From Mucor racemosus (Eukaryota > Mucoromycota > Mucoromycetes > Mucorales > Mucoraceae), in the NCBI GenBank assembly GCA_027405735.1, contig JAPEHQ010000018.1, positions 558,001 to 622,000 on the forward strand: a stretch of 64,000 nucleotides of DNA, written 5' to 3'. The notes under the pieces are model-generated. The model was not told the DNA's origin. It saw only the letters and a program-made list of their open reading frames with translations, and did no database searches. The position numbers and the translations under genes are program-made. The number at the start of each line of letters is the position of its first letter. The first letter of the stretch is position 1. This document shows, piece after piece, positions 1-12,802 of the stretch.

Positions 1-3000
1 CGCACATTTTGGTATATAACTTTGAATGGTAAGTCTAGTTTCAACAGCTTTATAAGGAAACAACCAAAATAAAGTGAATATCTGTGCTGGTACATAATTT
101 TAATAGATTTTTTTTTGAAAAACAGTACCGATCCATTTGACATTGTCCCGACTACAAACTTTATTAAATAAAGCAAGGATGGTTACTATAGTGATTGTTT
201 CATAAATTTAAATGATGCAGAAATGGCCAGCTTAAAATTGAGAAAGCGCATTTGAAATGAAAATAAGTCGAGAAAATACTAAGGTATTGCAATGATGGTT
301 ATTAAGTGAAGTCTACTTTATTTTTTATTCTCTACCAGGATATTTAGGTTTTGGATGGCTGTAAAGACTTTTTTATTTTTTTATAAATTTTGTGAGAGCA
401 TTTTTTCTGTTATAGAGATCTATGAAGGGATGACAGGTATGCAAAACTAAAACCATAAGATATTACTCATTAGCATCTATTCAACGAATTTTATCTCGTC
501 ATAAAATATTGATTTTTGGTCGAGAAAATTGAGATTGAATGATTGATTTTTGGTGATACAAAAAAGGATCCATTTTGGACGAGGATATACAAGGAAAAAT
601 TTTCGGTTTTACAAAAAAAAGATTAAAAAAATGTATATCCCCACGAAAAATAGGGCTATAGCTACGTATAAATACTCATTCTGTAGATAATTTTGTTGCG
701 CATAAAGTGAAAATAAAATATTTTAGGGTTGCATTTGAATGAAGGGTACTTTTTGATCAAAAACCGTTAAGATTTGATACCGAATTTACTAATAATTTTA
801 TGAGAAAAATATTTTCAAAACCTATACAGGTCAATTCAGAATTAAAAACTAAACCCAAGATATTTAATATGCTAGTTCAACTTACTATGCATTTTTGTGA
901 GTAGTTAAACATACAAGGATTTTTTTGGATTTTTTTGGACTTTTTTGGATTTTTTTTCCATTTGAACACTTCTTTGAATTGAAGCTCAGTCCCATGTGCA
1001 TATCTGATTATACAATTTTATATGGTGATATTCAAAATCAGAGCGTTCCCCCATTTCAATAGATAATCAAGAAATAAAAAATGTAAGATATACTTGGGAT
1101 GCTACAGAATATTGACAAAAAAGGTATTTCTATTCATCTTGATTTTTCAGCGAGTATAAAGGCTTTAAAAGTAAAACACTTGTTTTCCCCCGGCTTAAAA
1201 TCTCAATCGAAGATGTCAAATATCTCGAGATTTTAGTAAGCTTGCAAATAATAGTTTATAAGCTAAATCTTTTTTTTCTCAATGTTTTATTACATATTAA
1301 AGTTTCAGGGATGGTTTTTTTTTGGACCCCCAAACCTCATAATTGTAAATCCTGTTTTTTTTTGTTTTTCTATTTTGTAATTTCAACAATTTGGAGAATT
1401 TTTACATTTTTTTTTACAAAAGTATCGGTAGGAATCAGATAACCAAGTTTTCTGGGGTAAAATTAAGTATAAAAGACGAGCCGAGCCTAGGACGAGCTTG
1501 ACCAAAGCTCGCCACAACGAGCCGAGCTTTGTATCACTCGAGCTCGAGCCGAGCTTTAATAAAAGCTCGTTTGACAAAGACGAGTTTTTGACTTTTTTTT
1601 AAAAAGCTCGTTTGAGAAAGACGAGCTTTTGACTTCTTTTCAAAAAGTTCAAATTTAAATAATAATTAGTAAATGCTATGACATTATTACTTTAGATAAT
1701 TGTCAATTGACATTCATAAGTTTGCTTTACTTTAGATATTTGTCACTGGAAAGGTAAAATAAAGCTCGCATTGAGATGATGAGTTTTAGTCGCTGCATAA
1801 AAAAGCTCGTTTGGGGTAAACGAGCTCTAGTCACGCGCAAAAAAAAGCTCGTCGAGGTTGAACGAGCTTTTTTGTAAGCTCGTCTAACTTTAACGAGCCT
1901 TGAGAAAAGCTCGGCTGCATAAAAAAAGCTCGGCTCGTTTAATATCACTAGGTAAAATTGGCTGCTAGAAACGAATCTGCAATTTATTTTACTGTATCTA
2001 TGAATTTTGTTGAGATTTTTAGGGCACAAATTTTGCTGGAATTTAGCATATACACCTATGGCAATCCTTAAATTTCATTATAAAGGGTTACTTGAATCCG
2101 TAATCAAAATTATCGAACAAATTATTTCACACATTTTAAAATATAATGTTATATCGGAAGATGCTACTATATAAGGAAAAATGCTCTGCTAAAAGATACA
2201 TTTTATTAATTTACTGATGCTTTCCATTTATATGCTTTCTAAATGGTTATATGATTATGTTAATAATTATATAAATATTATATGTTGGGGCATAAATATG
2301 AATTGGGGAGAGATTATATAGTATGTATAATATATGAGATTTGTGTAATTGGTGAGTCGGTATATATCTGATTTAGATGTTGGGATTGTTTTTGTTTTGT
2401 TGTTTCCTATCATGGTTCTGTTCATTGATATTTGTTGTTAATACTGATGGTTCGGTATAATAAACAAATTTTTTTTTAAAGAAACCTGGGATACATAGTG
2501 GCATCTGTACAATTAGCTCCTATCTTTTTTTCATTATTTAGTACAAATAGGAGGTATATATCAATTAATAAAATTGTCATTTGGGTATTTTTGAGAATTT
2601 CATGCTGGACGTAAAATTGCATTATTCAAATCAATATTCCTAGCAAAAATGCGGGATAAGATGAATAATTTAGATGAATTGTGTCAATCAAAAAATTTCA
2701 GCAAGTATAAATATACTTTGAGATGAAATAATATAAAAAAATTGACGTTAGATTCATTTTAGTCGATCTTAAATTCTCTTTAAAGTTTAAAATTTACAAA
2801 ATCAGCTCTGTTGAGAGCCATTAAAGTGCCAAATCGCATCAAAATATGAACCCTAATACATTTCACGATGTTGTAGAGCTAGAACAAGTAGTGTTTTATT
2901 TAAACCATCAAATTAGTGTTTCATGACATTGTAAAAAATTAGAAAACTTGAAATTTTTGTTTTAAGATGTATTGCTCTTCTTGATAGCCTTCGAATAACA

Positions 3001-5163
3001 ACTTTTTTTGTAACGGATAACGCAGTCAAATTGCTTTGGTAATCTATATGCATATCATCTAAAATACATTTTGAATTTCTATTAATGGTTTTGACAAGAT
3101 TTTTTTACAAAAAAAAAAAAAAGATTTGGATTTTGTATGAAATGTTGGTTTTATAAACCTTTATTTAATTGATCGTTATTTACTCGGATTTTTTATTAGT
3201 TCAATCCAGTAAAACATATACAGTAGACTGAGTATCTCCAAATACTAAAACTACAATATTTTTCATCGAACAGATAACTTAACCAGTAATTGTAGTATAA
3301 AATCAACAAAAGGCAACTGTATATTTTATACAGCTAGGAACTTGACCTCAATTGGTTCAATAAGTAAAATATAATGCATTTCGTTGGATAGATTAAAACC
3401 TATATAGCACATCTTAAGGTATTTCATTTGCTTAAAAGGTGCTTTTAAAGGCAAATAGCAGATCTCAAGGTATTCCATTCGTTTATATATGTATTTTTAA
3501 AGCCAAATAACAAAAACAAGATATTTGTATTGGCTGATACTACATCCAGTATGAGAAATGGGTACTATTTTTGAGTTGTGCAATACTCTTTTCCGAAAAC
3601 ATTGGCACTGTTTATTTAATTATTTATTTTTGCGCCATCATTTTGACCATCTTGATCAAGTAAATCTAGCAGCTCAATACAAATCTTAAATTATAGTGCA
3701 TACTATCCACATTTTGAATAAAGAAGGATTTAAACTGTATCCTTTTTCAAAGCTTTTTTTTTATTTCATTTACTGCAGTTACAATATGCTGAGAATTATC
3801 TGTAAATCATGTATACACATGTGTTTTATTTGCACATTTGTATGTCTTTCTTTGTATAATTCTTATCAAAGCCATTACGTTTTCAAATCTTCAACTCCAG
3901 GTATGGGTAAAGTGCCAAATGGACAGCAAATCATAATATCTGAGTTTGGCTCAATCGCAACGGAAAGTTTCCCTAAAATGGGAAATTTAGACCGAAAAAC
4001 CACATATAAGAGTAAATTAGCATCAGACAATATTATAATAATTTCCAAAACCATACAAAAGTTCAGCAATAGCATTTAACCTACAAATTATGTATTATAT
4101 AGGTATAATTAATCGCATGAAATGGAAAAAAAACAGACTGGTACGGAGCTTGAAAACCAAATACTTGCCGTTGTTCATTTTTGTTCCAAATTTACAATTT
4201 TGGAAAAAAATATTCTTTACAGAATTTTTTCTTCCCAAAAGTCAGTACAACCACCATCAAGAACAATAATGAAATACATGCCATTTTTTGTGCACTATTT
4301 AATGGTAATTTTTATTAACACACTTTGGTCACAAAAACTTTCTATATTCTGCCGAATGTACGATTTCAATTTTTTCGGAAAAAGTCAAAAATTTGGGCTT
4401 GAAACTTGGAAATAAACACTTTCATATCAAGAATATGATTGCTGCGAACATTTTCTTCCAATATATACCTTAGTAAAATGTCTCATTTTTGCATTGAAAA
4501 ATCGAATTTTGTCAAAATTGGCTTCGAGGACATGTATCTGCAAGGCAAAAATCGAATTGAAAAAAAAGTTTACAAAAAATCGAGGAAATGGGCCAGAATG
4601 AATCTACAAGGCGAGGGATTTCGTTTGAAATACTTTCGAGCTTTTGGAAAGGCTGCAAACCAGCACAATGAGCTGTCGAAAGTACTGATTTGGACCAATT
4701 TTGGTAAATCAATAGCATTTTGCTTACATTTAGCTTGAAAATTATACAATTTAACATCGTGCTCTTTGTCAATTTCGATAGCTCTTGCCCAGGAGCTATG
4801 AAGAGCATATTTTTACTAATATAGATTTTATATGAAATTCACGCTGAAATTAAAAATCGCTCGTTTTTGTCATGTTTCAAATGTTGTATGCTGAGGATAT
4901 CTGTATATATTATCGAAAAAAACCTCGTTTCAAGTCTGCAAATCTTGTTCAAAGGAACCATGGCCATTGAGTAAACTAAAACAACATATAGGCAACCTGT
5001 TTATAGGAATTACAAAGAGCAACTGCTCCCCTCAACCAGGAGACGATGTATGTCTCGACAAGCCATAGTCTGTGACAATTTTTCCTGACATGTTTTGGTA
5101 TTTTTTTTGACATTTGAATGTAAAACTTGGAATACACTGGTTAAAATCTATTAAACAACTACC
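1..5163. other. Gene-poor 5' flank
   Basis: No spliced or unspliced gene could be supported in these 5.2 kb. ORFs of 60-130 codons occur, but they have low-complexity composition and no recognisable domain. The stretch holds the AGCTCG/CGAGCT cluster at 1478-1945. A worn relative of repeat family R3 lies around 640-920; it shares the landmark TAGATAATTTTGTTG and a later CTAGTTCAACTTACT segment. AT homopolymers are frequent. UTP13 begins at the right end. Confidence 0.6.
1478..1945. repeat. Cluster of AGCTCG/CGAGCT hexamers in both orientations
   Basis: About 17 copies of AGCTCG or its complement CGAGCT, many extended to AAAGCTCGTTTGA or CCGAGCTTT, lie within roughly 470 bp. They are mixed in direct and inverted orientation and separated by AT-rich spacers. 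A gap near 1650-1745 splits the cluster in two. The GC-rich words stand out sharply from the local AT-rich background, and I saw no comparable cluster elsewhere in the window. Alternating inverted short words are typical of subterminal regions of some DNA transposons, but no transposase or clear terminal inverted repeat was found. Confidence 0.7.
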
Positions 5164-7671
5164 ATGGCCGAAGAATCACAAAAGCTATTACTCAAAACCA
5201 GGTAAATATCATAAACTTACATTGTAAAAACTTAATCTAAACGTTTGAACTTTTAGCTTTAAATCTGTAAAGACCATCGAGTCCATCTATACTGGTGGCA
5301 AAGTTGTTATTACTGATGATGCAAAATATTTAATCACTACACTCAATGAAGATATTATTGTCACTGAGCTCGATACTGGAAAGCAAGTTTATGAATTAGA
5401 AGGAGTATGTTTTCATGTATACAACACAAAATCACATACTCACATTTATCACAAAAATAGGATACCGAAATTGTTACCACAATGGCAGTAAAGCCTGATG
5501 GAAAGCATTTAGTGAGTGCTAGTCGTAGTTTGTTCCTCCGTATTTGGGATCTTGCTACTGGTGAAAGCATTCGTACATTCAAGGCTCATGAAGCGCCTAT
5601 TATTGTCATGGACATTGATCCATCATCTACTTTGGTAGCTACTGGTTCAGCAGATGCAAGCATCAAGGTTTGGGATATCGATAAGGGTTTCTGTACTCAT
5701 AACCTCAAGGGTCATGGTGGTGTTGTCTCTGCCATCAAATTCCACAATTACAACGGCAAATGGTATATTGCTTCAGGTGCTGATGATTGTCAAGTTCGTA
5801 TTTGGGATTTACAAACTCGTACTTGTATTGCAGTTTTACAAAGTCATGTCAGTGTTATTCGTGGCCTTGATTTCTCTGCTGATGGTAAATTCTTGATCTC
5901 TGGTTCTCGTGATAAGGTTGTCAATGTTTGGGATTGGCAAGCAAAGGAATTGAGAGCTACATATCCCATCTTTGAAACTCTTGAAACTGTTGGATTTTTG
6001 GAAAAGAATGTTAAATTAGCTGCCAAGTTTGGTAAAAACTGGCAAGATGCTGATATCTTTTATACTGCTGGTGATTCTGGACTTGTCAAGTTATGGGATC
6101 TCAAGAGTGGTAAATTGATCAAAGCACAAGAGCCTGAAAAGAACAGCAAACACACTATTTCAGATGTTGTATATATCAAAAAGACAGGAACATTAGCAGC
6201 CATCACCAACGATCAAAATATTCTCATGTATTCATTAGAACAAAAATTGGAACGTACCAAGCAGATTGTCGGTTATAATGATGAAGTTGTAGATGTTGCA
6301 TATTTAGGCGATAATGATACACATTTAGCAGCTGCCACAAACAGTGCACAATTAAGAATTTACAATGTCGAAACACAAGATTGCGATTTGCTTTATGGTC
6401 ATGATGATATGATCATTTCACTAGATAGATCAAAGGATGGTGCTCTTGTTGTAACAGCATCAAAAGATAAAACTGCTCGTCTTTGGAAGATTGATTTAGC
6501 TAATCCAGATCATAAAGAACGTTTCAAGAATGCTGGTATTTGTATTGGTCACACAGAATCTGTTGGTGCCGTTGCTTTATCACGAAAGTCCAACTCTTTT
6601 ATGATTACTGGTAGTCAAGATAGAACCATTAAATATTGGAATTTAAGAGATTTAGATTTAGAAGATGTTGATGAAGAATATCGCCCTAAATCTCTTTATA
6701 CTCATCAAGCTCACGAAAAAGATATCAATACTATTTGTGTTGCTCCCAATGATAAATTCTTTGCGACAGGTTCGCAAGATAAAACTGCCAAACTTTGGAA
6801 TGTGGATTCTGGTGAATTGGTGGGTACAATGAAGGGCCATAAGCGTGGTGTTTGGTGTGCACAATTCTCTCCTGTTGATCAAGTTCTTGCAACTAGTTCA
6901 GGTGATAAAACTGTTAAAATTTGGAGCTTGAAAGATTTCACATGTCTTAAGACCTTTGAAGGCCATACAAATTCTGTTTTACGAGTCGACTTTTTAACTG
7001 CTGGTATGCAATTAGTATCCGCTGGTTCAGATGGTCTCGTTAAAGTGTGGACAATCAAGACAAATGAATGTGCTTCTACACTCGATAACCACACACAAAA
7101 GGTTTGGGCATTGGCTGTACGCAAAGATGAAAAGTATATTGTTTCTGCTGGTGCTGATTCCGTTGTGAATTTCTGGCAAGATGTTACACTTCAAGAACAA
7201 GAAGATGAATTGAAAGAAAAGGAAGAAATTCTCATCAAAGAACAAGATTTACAAAACTTTATGCGTAAAAAAGATTATTTAAATGCTATTTTACTAGCAT
7301 TATCATTAGAACAACCTTTCCGTTTATTGGGGTTATTCAGGGAAGTGTTTGAAGCAAGACCCGAAGGAGACAAAAGTATTACTGGATCAGAAAATGTTGA
7401 TAAAATTCTCGCTGAATTATCTATTGAAAACTTGGAGAAATTATTGGGATACATTAGAGATTGGAATACCAATGCCAAACATTCAGATATCGCACAAACT
7501 GTTCTTCATGCAATTCTTGCCTCTCATACATCAGAAGAATTAGTGGAAATTCCAACTGCAAAAGAAATTATCGATGGCTTATTACCTTACACAGATCGTC
7601 ATTATCAAAGAATTGACGACCTTATTACACAATCTTTCATTATTGATTACACTCTCTCCGCACAAAAATAG
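5164..7671 (+). CDS. UTP13: U3 snoRNP WD40 protein Utp13 (TBL3)
   Basis: Three exons (5164-5201, 5257-5404, 5461-7671) join in frame to 798 codons, close to yeast Utp13 and human TBL3. The start ATG at 5164 sits in an ACC ATG G context and exon 1 adds only 13 residues. The protein is a tandem array of WD40 repeats (many GH...D...W-D/W-N units, for example GSQDKTAKLWN and SAGSDGLVKVW). After about residue 640 comes the alpha-helical Utp13-specific C-terminal domain, with the segment FMRKKDYLNAILLAL and the following helices. The family works in the UTP-B subcomplex of the small-subunit processome, in nucleolar processing of pre-18S rRNA. This is one of four WD40 genes in the window. The gene has no close same-strand partner upstream. 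Confidence 0.93.
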
Positions 7672-8468
7672 ATGTACAGTAGCTTTGCTTCGAAGGGCAA
7701 ATACTAGCTTAAAATTATAATATAGTTCAATGGGTGTATAACATTTGTAATAAATTTTGCATATATATTGAAAATCAAAGGAACCTTTTATTTGTCTGCT
7801 TATTTTTAAAATTCTATATTTTTAACAATACTGTTGCATAGTGAATTTGCTCTAATTGTGATACATAGAGAGTTTTGTAGCAATCCTTCAATACATCAAG
7901 CAAGTGATCCCCTGAATGATACCATGTTAGTAGCTGATTTTTTGATCTGTAAAATTGATAGCCCGAACCTTGTTAAAATATTGCAGATATCTTTAAAAGG
8001 CCAAGAAATCAACATACATTTGGATACAATTACCAAATAAAAAATTAGAACATATAGTTTTCATGCTATAGATTTATTATCAATAATTTATCACTAATAA
8101 ATTTGCTGTGAATCTTGTACGAAAATCTTTTAAAGATCAAAAGAGTTGATAAATGCCTATTAAATAGTATGAATGAAGAAGAACTGTCTGTTATTCTGGA
8201 AGTTGACACTAAAATCAGTTTGTAACCTTAAAATAATATTATAAATTAATTACTGTCTCGATTGAGTGTTATCAAGCATACTTAGTAATTGTTAATTGAC
8301 TCATAAATCTAAACCGGCAGGTAATATATGCATTTGATGTGGTTTTTACACCGTATATACTTTTTGTATTTATCATTGATAAAAGTGAATATCTGTATAC
8401 CAGCCATGTGGTAACCATTTTTGATAAATGTAGACTATTTATTGCTGAAATTTATTTACTGTAGTAAC

Positions 8469-8504
<36 letters not shown>

Positions 8505-8620
8505 ACATTCATCCATGAAAGTTTGATGATGCATGAGTTTAACTTTTATATGCATATAGCTACTTGGTAATGATTTCTTTATACACAGAGTTGTTACTTA
8601 TCGATATACGGATACTATGC
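7672..8620. other. Intergenic, microsatellite
   Basis: No gene was found between UTP13 and the small minus-strand ORF. A (TA)n followed by (TG)n simple repeat lies at about 8468-8505. An ORF at 7834-8040 has no supporting feature and was left out. Confidence 0.6.
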
Positions 8621-8968
8621 TTACTTTGAGTTTGTTGATGAAGGTAGAAAGCTTTCAAATAAATTGATCTTTTCTTGAATTCGAGTTTTCTTTTCATTAA
8701 AAGTTTTCCTCTTTTCACGCAATTCTTCTTCCTTTGATTCCATAATTTCATTAAATATAGTCCATCGAATAAGAGCTTGTCTTATAGCTAACCGATTGAT
8801 ATTTAATGCTTTTTGGGCTTCTTTCAAATTTTCTTCTTCCAGCTTTAACTTTAGATCTTCTGGTTTTAATGCTTTACGCTCTTTTATTAAAGCTTTACGC
8901 TCCTGAGCCAAACTATTCACTACGTCGGAAAAACTGTTTTTATTTGCCTCACTATTCGATCCAGACAT
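8621..8968 (-). CDS. Small coiled-coil protein, hypothetical
   Basis: Single-exon ORF of 115 codons starting at ATG 8968-8966. The product is highly charged and almost entirely predicted helix: runs of E/K/R with hydrophobics at heptad spacing (residues about 20-65 and 75-105), a short Ser/Asn-rich N-terminus and a Ser/Thr tail. No catalytic or binding motif and no signal peptide or membrane segment is visible. I do not recognise the family. The length and consistent amphipathic pattern make a real protein more likely than chance, and the other frames are not competitive. It could be a short cytoskeletal or trafficking adaptor, but nothing in the sequence shows that. Confidence 0.5.
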   Translation of the reverse strand: MSGSNSEANKNSFSDVVNSLAQERKALIKERKALKPEDLKLKLEEENLKEAQKALNINRLAIRQALIRWTIFNEIMESKEEELREKRKTFNEKKTRIQEKINLFESFLPSSTNSK

Positions 8969-9728
8969 ACTATTTTCTTTTAGAAAAAGGTGCAGAGTAA
9001 CATTAAGAAATTATTGACAACATGAACTGGTTTAAATCCTGCTGGACCGTGCAGTCCCAGTCAGTCTGTAGCTTTCGCTTTATAGCAAATTGTCAAAATG
9101 AATTGGCGGCCCTTGATTTTAAAAGGTTCATATCAAATTTGATAATGCAAATAATGCTGCATTCAACTAGCTATATAAAAACCAGCTAAAGTTGTAACTG
9201 TCAATTTAATTCTATTCGATTAGCAATCAAAGGCTACTTTTCATGGTAAATTTATATACAATAAAGGCTGTATTTGTAATTGGATTTTTGTGTCATGAAG
9301 GGTATTTCCTCCCCAAAAACCAAAATACCATAGCTATCTTTTTATGAAAATTAGTAATAGTTTTTGCGATTCTTTCAAAAAATAGTTTTTATTAATGCTT
9401 TTCTTACAAAATAGGCATCAACATTAAGAATTACACCTATTCATGCATTTGATAAATTCGAAAAAAGTATGGTTTCTATGCAAAAAGTAGTATTTTTTTT
9501 TACTAATGATACGTATATCTGATTTGGTTTTCTAGACGACAGATTTGTTATCAAAAGATTGTATTAGTGATATTAAAAGCTCTACATTTGGTGCACATCA
9601 AAATATGTTTCGATACTTGACATGTGAATAATTGCTGTCATCTGTCCCAAACAAACAATACATTTTGTATATAAATCAAGCAACAATACAGCATTCCACT
9701 GCACTTTTTCTATCTCTTTATACAAAAA
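8969..9728. other. Intergenic, nothing recognised
   Basis: This is the gap between two small ORFs that point away from each other. It presumably holds both promoters. No repeat shared with the rest of the window was noticed. Confidence 0.5.
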
Positions 9729-9989
9729 ATGCATTCTTTGTTAAAACGACTTTTAGTAGATATGAATTTATACCCTCCTTTTTCAACTCTGTCTCGTAAT
9801 GAAACATCAAATCAATCAATTACATCAAGCGCAAATGACAGGTTAGAATCAACGGAATCTAATAGCTATTGTTATTATGTAGAGATCAGTGATATGCTAC
9901 AGAAAACTTCCCGTTTGATTTCCAAGAATATCAGTAAAGTTGGAGTGTTACAAGATACGAACGCTGTAAAGGATATAAAGCAAGACTAG
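9729..9989 (+). CDS. Small hypothetical protein (86 aa)
   Basis: Short ORF with an A-rich context in front of its ATG and a pyrimidine-rich stretch upstream (about 9700-9720), the layout seen at true gene starts in this window. The product is Ser/Asn/Thr-rich in the middle with a short helical C-terminal half. There is no signal peptide, membrane segment or known motif. I do not recognise it. It might be one exon of a larger gene, but no convincing splice partner was found. Existence is only moderately supported. Confidence 0.35.
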   Translation: MHSLLKRLLVDMNLYPPFSTLSRNETSNQSITSSANDRLESTESNSYCYYVEISDMLQKTSRLISKNISKVGVLQDTNAVKDIKQD

Positions 9990-10512
9990 ATATCTAAATC
10001 TTTTATTCAACATTTATATATCATTAACAGCTTGAAAATAAAATAAAAACATACTTTATTCAACATCTCATAAACATATTTAAGGTTATACGGAACTGAA
10101 TTTAGGTGGGAAACATAAGATCTGATATCGAATTAGCTCTTGACGCGATTCTGTGCTACATGAATAAAGGGAATTATCATTGTAATTCAAGATAAGACTC
10201 TAGGTAGTAGATAGCATAGCGTATTATTCAACTACAAAATGCTATATGAATTGATGCTTTGTATAAACATTTACACATATGATGTACATGCATATTTACT
10301 TATAGCTTGCATAGGCGACAGTAGTTGACTGCTTGTTCTTGAGTAACAAATAGCACTCGAGAACACAATATAGTGCGATTGGTCAAATACACCAATCATT
10401 TTAAAATACAACTGCTCTTCTGTGTATCCATTATAAAGTTTTTATTATTCTTGCTATCCCCCCCTTCTTTCTTTCTTTCTATTTTCTTTTGTTTTAAAAA
10501 CATACAATCAAA
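9990..10512. promoter_or_regulatory. PHO88 upstream region with pyrimidine-rich leader
   Basis: About 520 bp without a gene. Directly before the PHO88 start lies a C/T tract at about 10456-10497 (a CCCCCCC run, then CTTT repeats), followed by ACATACAATCAAA and the ATG. Similar pyrimidine tracts precede several other genes here and probably mark the core promoter and 5' UTR. No specific factor site is claimed. Confidence 0.4.
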
Positions 10513-11222
10513 ATGGTCAATTACGTTAAAGCATTAAATTCACCTTATTTCAGTGTTGGTTCTTTCTTGTTCTTTCAACAATTGGGAAGATTTGTAACTC
10601 TCGATAATTACCTCTACCCTCTTAGAATTCTGTATCTCTCTGCTCAAGTTGCTATTTTAGGTCTTAGCTACTATTTGATTCTCAAGATCAAAAAAAAGAA
10701 TGGTAAGTGTATTAGTGAGGTTTGAGGGATCATGTGAAATTGATTCGGGTTTGTTTTTCATCATCATATAGATCAAACTGTTTTGAAATATGTTGAACCC
10801 GCTTCTCAAAGTTGGGATGGATCAGAGACCCCTGAGCAATTGATCAACACAACTGTAATGGGTAAAGTATACATGAAATAGATGTGTGAAATGCAGGATT
10901 TCTTATATACAAAAAATTAGATTATGATGTTGCTGAGGTTAATAAGGCTATTAAACAATCTGCTATGGGTATTCTTATGATCACTTTCCTTCATTTCAAA
11001 TTTGGTTATATTCAACCCTTGTTGGTTCAATCTATTCTCGGTTTCAAGACCTTCTTGATGACCAAGGAAGCACGTATTCACTTTTGGGGATCTCCCACTA
11101 CTGGTGATTTAAGACGTCCTTTTAGAATTGAAGCTCCTTTTGGCATGGTAAACGAAAAGAAGCAACCTAGAACTGATAAAGGTTCTATCAAGAAAGCTGA
11201 AAAGGCTTTAAAGGCAGAGTAA
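10513..11222 (+). CDS. PHO88: ER membrane protein Pho88/Snd3
   Basis: Three exons (10513-10702, 10772-10861, 10921-11222) give 193 codons; yeast Pho88/Snd3 is about 188. The N-terminus has the characteristic SPYFSVGSFLFFQQLGRF segment, then two hydrophobic stretches (about residues 10-25 and 33-55) ending in a lysine-rich cytosolic stop. The central exon carries an acidic linker, and exon 3 has a third hydrophobic stretch (MGILMITFLHFKFGY) followed by a basic tail. The family was first linked to phosphate transport and maturation of secretory proteins, and later identified as component 3 of the SND targeting route at the ER. TEX1 follows on the same strand about 200 bp downstream. The second intron has alternative AG acceptors; the one used keeps the frame. 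Confidence 0.9.
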
Positions 11223-11429
11223 AAAAAAAATACGAGTCGAATCTATATATAAAGGCCTTGAAAATTGTATATTAGTTTAATGCATTTGCATATTAAAAAT
11301 GATAATAAAAAATCCTTTAAAAAACTACACTACGAATTCTGAAAGATGAAAGATGGACTGTTAAATTGGTTTTCCCTCAAAGCGTCTCGTTCTTTACCCT
11401 TTTCTTTTTGTCAATAATTAAACATAATC

Positions 11430-12802
11430 ATGAGTACTCAAACTGATGAAATTGTAGAGGATGTAAAGCCTGTTTATGATTGGAGCCCACCTACTGGTGA
11501 AAAGCAAGATTTCTATTACAAAGGAACACCAATTACTCGAGATCATGTATGTTTATATAGCAGAGATATGATAAACCTACATAGACAAGCAATTTATAAA
11601 TTACAATAGGTACGAAAAATGTTTGAAAACTCAAAAATCAGAGAATGCCGAGGACATAAAGAAAAAGTGCATACAGTTGCTTGGAATTGTGATGGTAGAA
11701 AATTAGGTTCAGGTTCTGTAGACAAAACTGCACGCGTTTGGTCACCACATAGAGGAGTAAGATAATAGTTATACCAGAAAGGCACCTCAGTTATTCATTT
11801 ACTTGTTCACTATTAGACTGATATTAGATATTCCGTTGAATTAAAGGGTCATACAGACAGTGTAGATCAATTAGATTGGGATCCAACACATCCAGATAGA
11901 TTAGCAACAGCTTCTAGTGACAAAACCGTTCGATTATGGGATCAAAGATGTAAAGCATTTCTTCACGTAACAATGAATTAAATTTTACTGATTGCTTATT
12001 TTGTAATATCATTAGCTGGTAAATGCACAGCCGTTGTGCAAACGGAGGGAGAAAATATCAATATTTGTTGGAGCCCTGACGGAAACAGCATTGCAGTAGG
12101 AGATAAAAACGATACAATTAGTATTATTGATACTCGTACAAACAAAATCAGCGATAAACGCAAACACCCTGTTGAAGTGAATGAAATTGCTTGGAATAAT
12201 GCCAATAATCAATTTTTCGTAACAACTGGCCAAGGCACTATTAAAGTTTATGATTATCCTTCTTTCGAATTACAGGCAAATTTACGTGGACATACAGCAA
12301 ATTGTTATTGTGTAGAAACAGATCCTACTAGTAAATACCTTGCAGTTGGATCAGCAGATGCAATGGTTTCATTATGGGATACCCAAACATTTCAATGTGT
12401 CAGAGCTTTTGAGGAACTTACGTATGTTGAGCATTGTGCTAAAAATCTGTCCATTGTTTCTGATAAATTATTGTATTATAGATGGCCTGTTAGAACACTC
12501 AGTTTTAGTTTCGATGGTCAATATATTGCTTCTGCTTCTGAAGATCATTTCATTGATGTTGTAAGTATTCAGCTGTATCAAATACAGATTCAATATCCTA
12601 ACCATAAAAAAAAAATTACTAGTCTCATGTCGAAAGCGGTGAATCAGTTCATCATGTTGAATGCTCTGCAGCCATGAACACTGTTGCTTGGTCACCTAGA
12701 GATTATTACTTGGCTTATGCAGGAGATGAAACTGCCTCAGATGGAAAATATGCTGGAAATTTGAAGATTTTTAGTATGAAGGATCCTAGAGAGCAAAAAT
12801 AA
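11430..12802 (+). CDS. TEX1: THO/TREX complex WD40 subunit Tex1 (THOC3)
   Basis: Six exons (11430-11546, 11610-11756, 11817-11949, 12016-12421, 12482-12560, 12623-12802) give 353 codons, almost exactly the length of human THOC3. The protein is one seven-bladed WD40 propeller. Family signatures visible include RECRGHKEKVHTVAWN, GENINICWSPDG, FEVNEIAWNN-like wording, GSADAMVSLWD, WPVRTLSFS and ASASEDHFIDV. The family acts in the THO part of TREX, coupling transcription to mRNP packaging and nuclear export. All introns are 60-66 nt. Exon 4 could be misread as running on past 12421, but the W-P-V-R strand is only restored by splicing out 12422-12481. Little separates it from PHO88 upstream. Confidence 0.92.

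Noticed and set aside
3696..4079. 127-codon plus-strand ORF
   Set aside because: Low-complexity composition, an antisense ORF over the same DNA, no domain, no gene-like leader.
4439..4738. 99-codon ORF with a basic middle section
   Set aside because: No good ATG at its start, an opposite-strand ORF of equal length, no recognised motif.
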